The notes beneath the pieces were generated by a model. That model saw only the letters and a program-made list of their open reading frames with translations, searched no databases and was not told the DNA's origin. Positions 35,692 through 44,780 of a DNA stretch of 64,000 nt are shown here, piece after piece (position 1 is the first letter of the stretch; every line of letters begins with the position of its first letter). The DNA is from Streptomyces lacrimifluminis. GTDB lineage: Bacteria > Actinomycetota > Actinomycetes > Streptomycetales > Streptomycetaceae. The translations under genes were made by a program, and so were the position numbers. The stretch spans positions 434,001 through 498,000 of the forward strand of contig NZ_BMMU01000003.1 in assembly GCF_014646095.1 (NCBI RefSeq), given 5' to 3'.

Positions 35692-38640
35692 TCAGTCCCC
35701 GCTGTCTCCGCGCGGCCCGCTGTCCGGCACCAGGCCCTGCCGGGCAAGGCTGCCGTCCAGCCAGGCCGCGGCCAGTTCCACGCGGGAGCGGCAGCCGGTC
35801 CGCTGGAACAGCCGTGTCAGCCGCTGTTCCACGGTCTTCTCGCTGCACGCCAGCCGGGCGGCGATCTGCCGGTTGGTGGAGCCGTCGCTCACCATGGCGA
35901 TCACGCGCACGTCCGGCTCGCTGAGCCCTTCCCTGGCCGTACGACGCCTGGGGAGCGACACGTTCCGCCGCCGCGCCGCCGCGCCGAGCAGGCTGCGCAC
36001 GGGCGGCCCCATGTCCAGGGCGTGCGCGCTCCGCGTCGCCTCGGCCAGCCACCGCAGGGGGTCGTCGCCGACGTCCGTCAGGCACTGGCAGCAGTCCACG
36101 CTCAAGGGGAGGTCGACCCGCTGCCGCACCAATCGGTACGCGGCCAGCGCGCTCTCCGCGTCGCCGTGCACCATCCCGCGCCCCACGAGCACCGCCTCGT
36201 ACGTCATGGGCGAGGCAGCCTCCTCGTGCAGTGTCTCCAAGTACTCCAGAGTCTCCCGCGGCGCCTCTCGGTCGTTCCCCCGCACCGTGATCGACAGGAT
36301 CCGCAGCACCACCCTGTCGACACCCGCGAGCAGTCCGTTCTCCCGAGCCCGCCGCACGTCGCGCCATGCCTGGGCCAAGGCCTCGTCCGAGTCTCCCGAC
36401 CAGTACCGGATCCCCAGCCGCACCCGGGCCACCAGCGGATGGCCGACGGAGTCGGGGATCAGGTCCAGCCACTCGCGGGCGCGGCCGTACTCCCCGCGCA
36501 TCAGCTGGATCTCGGCTGCCAGCGCCCGGGCCAGGTGTCCGACACCGGCCGCGCCGTCGGACCGGCCCCGCGTCTCGATCCGGCGGGCACACGACAGGGC
36601 GCTGTCCCACCGCCCCGTCAGATAGTCGCGCACCAGGGCGTGGTACCGCACGGCCGTGCTCTCTCCCAGTCCGACGTACCGCTCACCGAGCACGGCCTGG
36701 AGAGCGCCCGCCAGATCCCCGTACGCGGCGGCGTTCCGCAGCCTGTCCAGGTCCGCTTCGCCGGGAGGGTTCCGCGCCATCCGCTGCCGGGCACGCGCGA
36801 ACTCGCCACCGCTGCCCACAGCGGCGGCCAGCAGCCGTACTTCCCCGGGTGACGGGACCGGCCCGGAGCCGCACGCGTCGTCAGCCGGCCCGGACCGGAA
36901 CGTCATCGGGGTGACCGGGCCGATCCCGTACGCTCCGCCGAGCGCCGCCAGCCCGGCGGCAGCAGGCATCTGTTCGAGCGCCGCACGGTAGCGGGGATCG
37001 GCGTCGTCACCGTACGGGGACCGGTGTTCGTGGAGCGCGGACAGGGTCCACGCCCGGGTGACCCATTCCAGAGCGCCCCTGTCCTCGCCGTGCGGGCCGT
37101 CGAGGCAGGCGAGCAGCGGCTCCCCGAGGGCGAGTACACCGAGGTGGTCGGGGTGCCGCAGGCTCAGGGTGGCGGACTCGCGCAGCGCGCCGGGTGTTCC
37201 GGTGTCGTGCGGCGGCAGCCGCCGCGACGCCGGGTGGTCACCGTGGACGGCCCGGGGCAGGCCGGGCTCGGCACCGCCTTGGAAGGCGGGCGGCGGCAGC
37301 GCGAGAGCGCCGTCCGGTGCCGGGCCCGCCGCTGCCCCGTGGCCGTCCGGCCACGCCCGCCCAACGCCCGGCCGATCGGCCGGTGTTCCGGTGATCGTGG
37401 CGTACGGCGGCCACGGGCCCCCGGGATCGGGCAGCGTCCGCAGCGCCGCCGCGAGCGCCGGAACGGCGAACGCTGTCCGGCCGTCCGGGTCGACGGTCAC
37501 GACCCGGTCCCTGACCAGGCCGTCCACCCTACGACCGACGGCTTCGACCGGCCCGTCCGACGACTTCGCGTCACCCGGGTCGAGCAACCCGTCCGACGCC
37601 TGCACGCCACCCGGATCCAACCACCCGCCCGACAACCGCACACCACCTGGATCGAGCGACCCGTCCGACGCCCGAACGCCACCCGGATCGAGCGACCCGC
37701 CCGACAGCCGCACGCCACGCAGTTCGTCGAGCCGAAGCCCGCCCTGGCCTGCCAGTCGGGCGAGGGTGACCGCCGTCGCGACCGTGTCGGCATCCGGTGG
37801 CGCGTCCGGCCAGCCGAGCCGGCCCAGCTCCGCGACGTCCGCCGTGAGCCGCAACCCGCCCTCCGGCACGGCCAGGCAGACCTGGCCGTCGAGTTCGAGC
37901 AGGCCGCCGCACTCCTTCAGCGAGGCGACAACCGACAGCACGGCCCCCGGGCTCCCCGCCAGCGGGCCCAGCGCTCGCGACACCGCCGTCACCAGGTCGG
38001 GTTCGACGGGGCGGCCCAGCCGCCGCACGACGAGCGCGCCGACGTCGGCCGGCGACAGCGGCCGCAGTTCGAGCACCCGGTCCGCCGCCGCGAGCAGCTG
38101 CGCTCCGGTGATCTGCCCCGGGCTCATCGGCCGGCCGGCCATCACCACCGGCACTCCAGCGGGGCGGAACACGCGCAGCAGCAGCCCCAGGGCCGAGGCC
38201 GTCCGCGCCGGCATCCGCTGGGCGTTGTCGAGGACCAGGGCGAAGGGGACGTGATGGGCGGCGTCCGCCAGTACCTCCCCCAGGGTCGACAGCAGGGCCA
38301 CCTCGGCGCCCGGGCCGGCGGTTCGCAGTTGCACCCGGCGTACGGCGGTGACGCGCACCGGGAGCCGGCCGTCGTGGATCTTTGCGAGTACTCCGCAGAC
38401 GGCGTCCGCGAGGGCGTCCGCGCCCGCCGGGCCCTCGGCGGCCTCCCAGCCGAGCCGCAGGACCTTGGCGCCCTTCTGGACCACCGTCCGGCGCGCCTGC
38501 TCCACCACGGCGGTCTTGCCGGTTCCGGCCCCACCGGTGACGAGTACGGTCCGCGCCTCGGCACCGGTCGTACGCAACGCCTCGGCCACGTCCCCGACTT
38601 CGCCGTCCCTGGCGACAAGAGGCGAACGGTCCTGCTGCAC
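35692..38640 (-). CDS. Large LuxR-family (LAL) ATPase regulator
   Basis: A 982-residue protein. A P-loop VTGGAGTGKTAVVEQ lies at about 33-47. A STAND-type NTPase region follows (FALVLDNAQRM as Walker B-like). The centre is helical and TPR-like. The C-terminal LuxR HTH (about 915-975) reads LSEPDVRVIAMVSDGSTNRQ then EKTVEQRLTRLFQRTGC. LAL proteins activate secondary-metabolite or sugar genes. Start is GTG 38640 with GAGGAG upstream. Residues encoded at 37566-37716 are an unusual tandem repeat. It diverges from a second LAL gene across 107 nt. Confidence 0.88.
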   Translation of the reverse strand: MQQDRSPLVARDGEVGDVAEALRTTGAEARTVLVTGGAGTGKTAVVEQARRTVVQKGAKVLRLGWEAAEGPAGADALADAVCGVLAKIHDGRLPVRVTAVRRVQLRTAGPGAEVALLSTLGEVLADAAHHVPFALVLDNAQRMPARTASALGLLLRVFRPAGVPVVMAGRPMSPGQITGAQLLAAADRVLELRPLSPADVGALVVRRLGRPVEPDLVTAVSRALGPLAGSPGAVLSVVASLKECGGLLELDGQVCLAVPEGGLRLTADVAELGRLGWPDAPPDADTVATAVTLARLAGQGGLRLDELRGVRLSGGSLDPGGVRASDGSLDPGGVRLSGGWLDPGGVQASDGLLDPGDAKSSDGPVEAVGRRVDGLVRDRVVTVDPDGRTAFAVPALAAALRTLPDPGGPWPPYATITGTPADRPGVGRAWPDGHGAAAGPAPDGALALPPPAFQGGAEPGLPRAVHGDHPASRRLPPHDTGTPGALRESATLSLRHPDHLGVLALGEPLLACLDGPHGEDRGALEWVTRAWTLSALHEHRSPYGDDADPRYRAALEQMPAAAGLAALGGAYGIGPVTPMTFRSGPADDACGSGPVPSPGEVRLLAAAVGSGGEFARARQRMARNPPGEADLDRLRNAAAYGDLAGALQAVLGERYVGLGESTAVRYHALVRDYLTGRWDSALSCARRIETRGRSDGAAGVGHLARALAAEIQLMRGEYGRAREWLDLIPDSVGHPLVARVRLGIRYWSGDSDEALAQAWRDVRRARENGLLAGVDRVVLRILSITVRGNDREAPRETLEYLETLHEEAASPMTYEAVLVGRGMVHGDAESALAAYRLVRQRVDLPLSVDCCQCLTDVGDDPLRWLAEATRSAHALDMGPPVRSLLGAAARRRNVSLPRRRTAREGLSEPDVRVIAMVSDGSTNRQIAARLACSEKTVEQRLTRLFQRTGCRSRVELAAAWLDGSLARQGLVPDSGPRGDSGD
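37566..37716. repeat. 36-nt tandem repeat inside the LAL gene
   Basis: Roughly four imperfect copies of a 36-nt unit encode (L/A)S(G/D)GxLDPGGVR on the minus strand, between the ATPase part and the helical part. The frame is kept (unit divisible by 3). It probably forms a flexible insert and is absent from the neighbouring LAL. Confidence 0.75.
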
Positions 38641-38747
38641 GACGACTCCTCGTTGGCCCCGTTCTCCGCACTCCGAACCGGCCGCACGGACTGCGGAGTT
38701 CGGCCCGATGTCCCGGGCGGATCACCTGTTTTGCCGCCGGGTTCGCC

Positions 38748-41700
38748 ATGATGGCAGGTGTGAGAACCGACCGGGCCGCCCGGTCGGACCGAGGCGAACG
38801 CCGCCCGGTACACGGGTCGTCGAAGGTTGTGGTGAGGACAGTGGCTGCCCGGACAGACGCCGAGTTGGTCCTGGGCGGCACGGCCGCGCGTTTCGACCGG
38901 ACGGGCGCGCGCCTGTTCGGCCGGGAACGGGAGTCGGACGCGATCGACCGCGGCCTCCGCGATCCGGACGGGCCGCGTCTGGTCCTGGTCCGGGGCGAAC
39001 GGGGCGTCGGGCGCAGCGCGTTCACACGTGCCGCCGCCGAGCGACTGCGCGCGGAAGGGATCACGGTCCTGGGGGTGGACTGCGTTCCCGGTGACGGCGA
39101 ACGCCCGCTGCTCCTGGCGCTGCGCCTGGTCATGGCTCTGGAGGAGCACCGGTCCGGCGCGGCGAGGCGGCGGTCGGCGCGCCAGGCTGCCGTGGAGGCG
39201 CTGTCCGCCGTACAGCGGGGCGACCGCGCGGCGCTGGCCGAGGTGGTCGTCGGCGCTCTGACGCAGCCCACCCCCGCGACCGTGGTCGTCGAGGACGCCC
39301 AGCATGCCGACGCCGAATCCCTCGCCCTGCTCGGCGAGGCCGACCTCCGCCGGGTGCCGCCCGGCACCAGGCTGATGGTCACGGCGCTCCAGCACACCGG
39401 GCCGGACCGTACGGAGCCGTCTTCAGAGTCGGGCCGCGCCCTGGCACAGCTGGCTGGCAACCGCGCGGCACACACGATCGTGCTGCCGCGCCTCGGGCCC
39501 AAGGACGTCACCGCCGCGGTGGCAGAGCGGTTGCGGGCGACGCCCGATGCCGGCCTCGCACGGCGGGCCCACCGACTGAGCCACGGGATCCCCGGGGCAC
39601 TCGACGCCCTGCTCGTCCAGTGGGCCGACCGGGACGAGATACGCGTGGTCGACAGGCAGGCCTTCCTGGCCCTCGGTGCGCCGGTACCGGTGCTGCCGGA
39701 CGGTGACCGGTACGTCGAGGCGCTGCGGGCTCTGGGGGAGCCCTGCTGGACGGTGGCCGCGGCGCTGAGCATCCTGTGGCCGCTCGGCCGGCCGGCCGAG
39801 GAGTGGGTCGCGGCCTCGACCGAGCTGTCCGCCGAGGCCGTCCACGACGGCATCCGCACGCTGGTGGACGAGGGCGTCGTGGACGAACTGCCCGGGCAGG
39901 GCGGCGGCGCGGTGCGCGGCTGGACGTTCCGCGTACCGCTGATGGCACACGCCCTGCGGGAACGGCTGGGTCCGCTGGAGCGCGGTCGTCTGTCCGCCGC
40001 CGCGGTGGAAGCGCTGTGGGCGGGCGGGGCCCCGGAAGATCCACCCGGCCGACAGGACCTCCGGCCTCCGCCGGTGGCGGCGATCCTCGCCGAGGCGGAC
40101 GCGAAGACCTATCTCCCGGACCGGATCGCCGACGCGGGCGTCCTGGTCGACCGCGAACGCGCGGTGACGGAACTGACGACTGCCGCGAGAGCGCTGTATC
40201 CCGACCACGAGCGCCGGGGGATGGTGCGGTGGCACCTGAGAGCCGTCCGCCTCATCGAGGAACCGATCGCGCGCGACCTCGCGATACTGCGGTGCGGCCA
40301 GGCCGCCTTCGGCTGCGGTGACTACCGGACGGCCCGGGCAGCGGCCGGGCGGATCGTGTTCGACCCGGCCGAGGGCCTCGACCCGCTGGCGCTCTACGAG
40401 GCCGCCACCCTCCTGGTGGCGTCGGCGGGCATCGAGAGGGACTGGCCGGCACTGGACCGGATGGGCACCGCGGCATGGTGGGACGGACTGCGCCTGCCCG
40501 CCATGGCCGCCGTGTCCGGCCGCGTCCAGGCCCTGTGGCAGTTGGAGAAGTGGCAGGAGGCACTGACCCTGCTGTCGCAGACCGAACCGGTGTGGCAGTC
40601 CACCCCTGACAGCCGGGCGTTGCTGGAGTTGTTCCTCAATGTCGCGGAGTTCGTGCTGGGCCGGCCGGATCGGCTCACGCGCGCACTGGCCCTGCCGGAG
40701 GTGCCGGGCCTGAGCCGGGACAAGGTGTTCGCGAGGAGCGTCGCGCAGCTCGACCTGCTGCTCGGCATCGGCGACCTGCGAGGGGCGACGTCCCTGCTGT
40801 CCGCCCGGGAGCTGACACCCGAGCTGCTGCCCGAGTCCAGCCGGTTCCTCCTGCATCACCTCCAGGGGCAGTGGGACGAGGCGCTCGCACTGGCCCGGCG
40901 GCTCATGGTCAACGGCGGGGTGCTGACCGCGGTACCCACGCACCATCTGCTCCCGGCCCGGACGGCGGCCGTCCTCCTCGCGCAGGGGCGCACCACCAGC
41001 GCGGACCGCCTGGTCAGCAGCGTGCGCGGGCGGGTGAGCGGACCGCTCGAACACTTCCTGGACCATGCCGCAGCCGAAGTGCGGCGGACCCTCGGCGATC
41101 TCGGCCGGGCCGAGGAGACACTGCGGCGCGGCCTTCGCGCGGCCCAGGAGCGTGGATCCGTCTACGGCACCGACGAGTTGTGGGCCTCTCTCGCCGAGGT
41201 GCACGTGGCAGCGGGACACACCGGTCGGGCGGCGGCCTGTCTGGAGCGCCTCGATCTGTTGGCCGAGCAGATGAACAGCGGACGGACACGGCTGCTGTAC
41301 CTGCTGACGTCCGGCAGACTCCGGCCGGACTCCGCGGCTGCCGGCAAACACCTGGCCGAAGCGGTCGAGCTGGCCCGCTCACGCAGTCAGCCGTTCGAAA
41401 CGGCGGTCACGCTCCTGGCCGCGGTGCGCGCGAACGCGGGCCCGGCGACGCTGCTGCGCGAGGCGTACGAACTGTTCGGCGAGACGGGTGCCGCGCTGTG
41501 GCGTTTCCACACCCGGTCCGCGATGCGCGAGGCAGGCGTTGTCGTACCCGGTCGCAAGCAGGCCACGGCGGAGAACGACCACCTGCTGGGCATCCTGCTG
41601 GCGGAGGGCCTCACCAACCGCCAGATCTCCCACGTACTGCGGCTCAGCGAGGACGCGGTCGCGAACCGTCTGTCCAGGCTGTTCGCACGCACCGGCATGC

Positions 41701-41765
41701 TCTCCCGCACCGAGGTCGTGTCAGCCGTGCTCACGGGCAGTCCGCTCACTCCGGACAGCCGCTGA
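38748..41765 (+). CDS. Large LuxR-family (LAL-like) regulator with degenerate P-loop
   Basis: A 1005-residue protein parallel in layout to the divergent LAL. The P-loop region reads VRGERGVGRSAFTRAA, with Arg in place of the invariant Lys, so ATP hydrolysis is doubtful. A Walker B-like TVVVEDAQHAD follows. The C-terminal HTH is LLAEGLTNRQISHVLRLSED then AVANRLSRLFARTGM. The start is uncertain (ATG 38748 or 38751; GTG 38760 or 38841 also in frame). The two LALs may share a promoter region and regulate each other. Confidence 0.8.
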   Translation: MMAGVRTDRAARSDRGERRPVHGSSKVVVRTVAARTDAELVLGGTAARFDRTGARLFGRERESDAIDRGLRDPDGPRLVLVRGERGVGRSAFTRAAAERLRAEGITVLGVDCVPGDGERPLLLALRLVMALEEHRSGAARRRSARQAAVEALSAVQRGDRAALAEVVVGALTQPTPATVVVEDAQHADAESLALLGEADLRRVPPGTRLMVTALQHTGPDRTEPSSESGRALAQLAGNRAAHTIVLPRLGPKDVTAAVAERLRATPDAGLARRAHRLSHGIPGALDALLVQWADRDEIRVVDRQAFLALGAPVPVLPDGDRYVEALRALGEPCWTVAAALSILWPLGRPAEEWVAASTELSAEAVHDGIRTLVDEGVVDELPGQGGGAVRGWTFRVPLMAHALRERLGPLERGRLSAAAVEALWAGGAPEDPPGRQDLRPPPVAAILAEADAKTYLPDRIADAGVLVDRERAVTELTTAARALYPDHERRGMVRWHLRAVRLIEEPIARDLAILRCGQAAFGCGDYRTARAAAGRIVFDPAEGLDPLALYEAATLLVASAGIERDWPALDRMGTAAWWDGLRLPAMAAVSGRVQALWQLEKWQEALTLLSQTEPVWQSTPDSRALLELFLNVAEFVLGRPDRLTRALALPEVPGLSRDKVFARSVAQLDLLLGIGDLRGATSLLSARELTPELLPESSRFLLHHLQGQWDEALALARRLMVNGGVLTAVPTHHLLPARTAAVLLAQGRTTSADRLVSSVRGRVSGPLEHFLDHAAAEVRRTLGDLGRAEETLRRGLRAAQERGSVYGTDELWASLAEVHVAAGHTGRAAACLERLDLLAEQMNSGRTRLLYLLTSGRLRPDSAAAGKHLAEAVELARSRSQPFETAVTLLAAVRANAGPATLLREAYELFGETGAALWRFHTRSAMREAGVVVPGRKQATAENDHLLGILLAEGLTNRQISHVLRLSEDAVANRLSRLFARTGMLSRTEVVSAVLTGSPLTPDSR

Positions 41766-41880
41766 CCTCCCCACACGCCGGTCCGACCGCTCGTGCCAGA
41801 TTCCCCTGTCATTAACGGACGAAGGGCCTCCGGGACCGAGCCGGGGCAACCTCACATGCCACGATCAGCTCCTGAACCAC

Positions 41881-42555
41881 ATGAACCACTTCGAGTTCCC
41901 GATTGGGGAGCCAGTGCCTCAGCAGGTACTCACAGACACTGTGCGCGTGGCGATCCACGCGTCCGACCCCATCATCCGCGCCGGGCTGGCCAGTTGCCTC
42001 CGGGACGACCGTCGCGTTGACGAGGTCCCGCCGGACAGGCTCCATGAGGCCCACGTCGTCGTGGTCGCCGTGGACAATGCCGACGTCTCCACTCTCGACC
42101 TGCTGCGCGGCCTGAGCGACAAGCCCGACGTGCGTTTCGCGCTGGTGGTGGGGAGGCAGTGGCAGACCGACATCGCGGCAGCGGTCGACCTCGGGGTCCG
42201 TGCCGTGCTCTGGCGGAACTCCTTCACCCCCGCGAACTTCATCCGCACCCTGCTCTCCCTCGCGGAGGGCGGTGGCAGCCTCCCGCCCACCCTCCAGGGC
42301 ACTCTGATGCAACAGATCCAGTGGGTCCAACGGGAGGTCCTCGCCCCCCGAAGCCTGGCGGCATCGGGGATCGCCCCGCGCGAGGCGGACGTGCTGCGCC
42401 TGGTCGCCGAGGGCAAGGAGTTCGCGGAGATCGCGACGAAGCTCTCGTACTCCGAACGCACCGTCAAATACATCCTCCACGGCGTGATGAAGCGCATGCA
42501 GCTGCGCAACCGCGCCCACGCCGTCTCCTACGCCATACGCGCCGGCCTCATCTGA
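41881..42555 (+). CDS. LuxR-family response-regulator-like protein without phospho-acceptor
   Basis: A 224-residue protein with an N-terminal receiver-like fold (VRVAIHASDPIIRAGLASCL) and a C-terminal LuxR HTH (GIAPREADVLRLVAEGKEFA then ERTVKYILHGVMKRM). At the strand where the phospho-accepting Asp is expected the sequence is HVVVVAVDNAD, with Ala at the canonical position. No sensor kinase is adjacent. It follows the LAL gene by 115 nt on the same strand. It is probably a phosphorylation-independent regulator of the same circuit. Start ATG 41881 is uncertain; GTG 41914 follows GGGGAG closely. Confidence 0.8.
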   Translation: MNHFEFPIGEPVPQQVLTDTVRVAIHASDPIIRAGLASCLRDDRRVDEVPPDRLHEAHVVVVAVDNADVSTLDLLRGLSDKPDVRFALVVGRQWQTDIAAAVDLGVRAVLWRNSFTPANFIRTLLSLAEGGGSLPPTLQGTLMQQIQWVQREVLAPRSLAASGIAPREADVLRLVAEGKEFAEIATKLSYSERTVKYILHGVMKRMQLRNRAHAVSYAIRAGLI

Positions 42556-42691
42556 CCCGCGGGCCCACCGCGCCCCGCAACCGCCGGATGCCCCGGCCTC
42601 GTCGTCGGCAGTGCGGTCGGCCGGGCGTCCAGGTTGTCCGTCACACAACGGTCCCGGACGCCCTGTCCGCGTTCCGGTACGCACCGTCTGC

Positions 42692-43918
42692 ATGCGCGAT
42701 GACTCGTCCGAGGCAGGGGCCGGGGGACGTCGTCGTACGATGCCCAGCGTGACGCCCGACGACGACGCTCCGCTGCTCGCGGACCTCATGCCGTGGTCCG
42801 TCGCACCGCCACGGCTTGGCCGGGGGTGGCCGGCGGCCCCCGACGCGGCATCCCTGAAGGCACGCTGGGACGCCCTGCTGAAGGCCGAAGGACCGGACCG
42901 CGAAACCCTGTTCGAGCCGACGCGCTCCCGCACCCCGCACTCGGCGGTCGGACAGCTGCCCGGCCGGGCCGGTGGCACGGAGAAGCTCACCCGTGCCACC
43001 GGCCCCTGTGCGGAGCCGGTACGGGTCCTTCGGGCGCCCTTCGACGAGCAGTGGCTGATCCCGGACCACCGGCTGATCGACGCGGCGCGTCCGGAGTTGT
43101 GGCGGGTGGCGGACGAACGGCAGGTGTTCGTCGTCGAGGCGGCGACCGCGCCGGCCGACTCCGGCGGGCCCCCGCTGCTCGCCTCGGGTCTGCTGCCGCT
43201 GGTCCGCCCGGGCCGGGTCCGCCCGCTCTACCGGCGGCCCGGCGGCGCCGAACCCAACCTGGCCCCGGGCCTGTTGGATCACCTCGCCGGCCGTCTCGGC
43301 CATCGCCCCGACCCGCTCGACGTCCTCGCCTGGACCCTGGCCGCCGTACGCCCGGGGCTCGCCGTCCCGCTCACCGCGGACCCCGAACTCTGGTCCCGGG
43401 GCGTCGAGTTGGGCTGCCGGGTGCTGTGGCTGATGCGACGGGACGGAGAGCGGCCCAAGCTGCCCGGCGGACGGCGCCCGTATGTGCGAGCGCCGCTGCC
43501 CTCCCGCCCGGTCACCGTCCACTACGACCGCGACGAGGAAACCCTCCGGGTCGACGACGACGGCCGGATCTCGCCGGTGCCGCCCGAGGCCTGGGACTTC
43601 GAGGTGGGCGGGGTACGGGTGCTTGAGCAGTGGCTGGCGGTGCGGGTGGGGGGTGCGGCCGAGCCCGGCACATTGGAGGCCATCCGGCCCACGACCTGGC
43701 CGCAGCCCTGGACCTCCGAGCTGCTGGAACTGATCACAGTACTGGCCCTGCTGGCGGAACTGCGCCCGCAGCAGGCCGAGTCGACGGTGACGGACCCGAT
43801 CACGGCGACGGAGCTGCGGGAGTCCGGCGTACTCCCCGTTCCGGACACGGCACGTCGGCCGGCGTCGGTTCTGGACCACCACGAGGAGGGCCCGGAAGGC
43901 CAGTTCACGCTGCTCTGA
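42692..43918 (+). CDS. Orphan protein resembling the Type ISP restriction enzyme C-terminal region
   Basis: About 408 residues. APFDEQWLIPDHRLIDAARPELW resembles the 'RPFDxRWLYxDxRLxxRPRxxLW' hallmark of the Type ISP restriction-modification C-terminal (target recognition) region, and later DVLAWTLAAV and WDFEVGGVRVLEQWL fit the same family. No methyltransferase or helicase motif is present, and full Type ISP enzymes are about 1600 residues. It may be a stand-alone relative with unknown function, as often annotated in streptomycetes, or a domain that only shares the fold. Start uncertain: ATG 42692 or 42740. Confidence 0.6.
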   Translation: MRDDSSEAGAGGRRRTMPSVTPDDDAPLLADLMPWSVAPPRLGRGWPAAPDAASLKARWDALLKAEGPDRETLFEPTRSRTPHSAVGQLPGRAGGTEKLTRATGPCAEPVRVLRAPFDEQWLIPDHRLIDAARPELWRVADERQVFVVEAATAPADSGGPPLLASGLLPLVRPGRVRPLYRRPGGAEPNLAPGLLDHLAGRLGHRPDPLDVLAWTLAAVRPGLAVPLTADPELWSRGVELGCRVLWLMRRDGERPKLPGGRRPYVRAPLPSRPVTVHYDRDEETLRVDDDGRISPVPPEAWDFEVGGVRVLEQWLAVRVGGAAEPGTLEAIRPTTWPQPWTSELLELITVLALLAELRPQQAESTVTDPITATELRESGVLPVPDTARRPASVLDHHEEGPEGQFTLL

Positions 43919-44002
43919 CCGACCCGGCAGGGGTGCGGGGCGTGACATCGCGCGACTCCGCCGCGTGGGCGCACTCAGCCACGACGGACCCGCACCCGAC
44001 AG

Positions 44003-44716
44003 TCAGCCCCGCTGCGCGAACCCATCAAGCACCCGCAGAAGCATCCGCTCGAACACCGCCTCCAGGTCGATCGGCCCCGCGTCCTCCAGGAACGCCGCCG
44101 CCATCCGCGGGTACGCCCCGCTCGCCACCTGCCCCCCGAGATACCCGGTCCGCATCGCGCTCTCCTGCTCCTCCGACCACGGCAGGGACCGCGCCCGCTC
44201 GGCCGTCGCCAACTCGTTGCCGACGTACGTGGTCACCAGGCCGTTGAGCATCGCGATCAGCTCGAACTTCGTGCCGTAGGGGGCGTCGAACGAGTCGAGG
44301 CAGGTCAGACAGTGTTCGAGATAGCGCAGGGCGTTGGGGCTGAAGCCGTAGACCGGGGACATCAGCCGCAGTAGCCAGGGATGGCGGTACATGAGGGCGC
44401 GTGTCTGGTGGGCCACCCGGAGCATGTCGGCGCGCCAGTCGCCCGACGGCTCCCACAGTTCGTGCTCACCGCTGATGGCGTCAACCATCAGCTCGTACAG
44501 GTCCTCCTTGCGGGGGACATAGTTGTAGAGCGACATCGTGCCGCAGCCGAGTTCGGCCGCGACGTGCCGCATCGAGGCCGCGTCGAGCCCCTCCGCGTCC
44601 GCGATCCGCACCGCGGCAGCCGCGATGTCGGCGCGGCTGTACGCAGCCTTTGGACCCCGGCCCGCACGTTCGGGACGCGTCCAGATCACTTCGGGTACGG
44701 CGGCTCGGCCGGCCAT
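44003..44716 (-). CDS. TetR-family repressor
   Basis: A 237-residue protein with an N-terminal TetR HTH (YSRADIAAAAVRIADAEG, MRHVAAELGCGTMSLYNYV, RKEDLYELMV, about 25-75) and a TetR_C (tetracycline repressor-like) effector domain. It diverges from the ABC transporter, and the 64-nt gap holds a perfect palindrome, so it most likely represses the pump and itself until a drug-like ligand binds. Confidence 0.9.
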   Translation of the reverse strand: MAGRAAVPEVIWTRPERAGRGPKAAYSRADIAAAAVRIADAEGLDAASMRHVAAELGCGTMSLYNYVPRKEDLYELMVDAISGEHELWEPSGDWRADMLRVAHQTRALMYRHPWLLRLMSPVYGFSPNALRYLEHCLTCLDSFDAPYGTKFELIAMLNGLVTTYVGNELATAERARSLPWSEEQESAMRTGYLGGQVASGAYPRMAAAFLEDAGPIDLEAVFERMLLRVLDGFAQRG

Positions 44717-44744
44717 TGATCATCACCTCGACCACCCATCGTAG

Positions 44745-44763
44745 TTACGTACGCCGTACGTAA
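44745..44763. promoter_or_regulatory. TetR operator 1 (perfect palindrome)
   Basis: TTACGTACG-C-CGTACGTAA is a perfect 19-nt palindrome in the gap between tetR and the ABC ATPase gene, placed to block both promoters. Confidence 0.8.
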
Positions 44764-44780
44764 TGCGCTACGGTCGCCGC

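Noticed and set aside
37566..37716. Possible CRISPR array
   Set aside because: Repeats are contiguous, in frame and without unique spacers; they encode a protein repeat.
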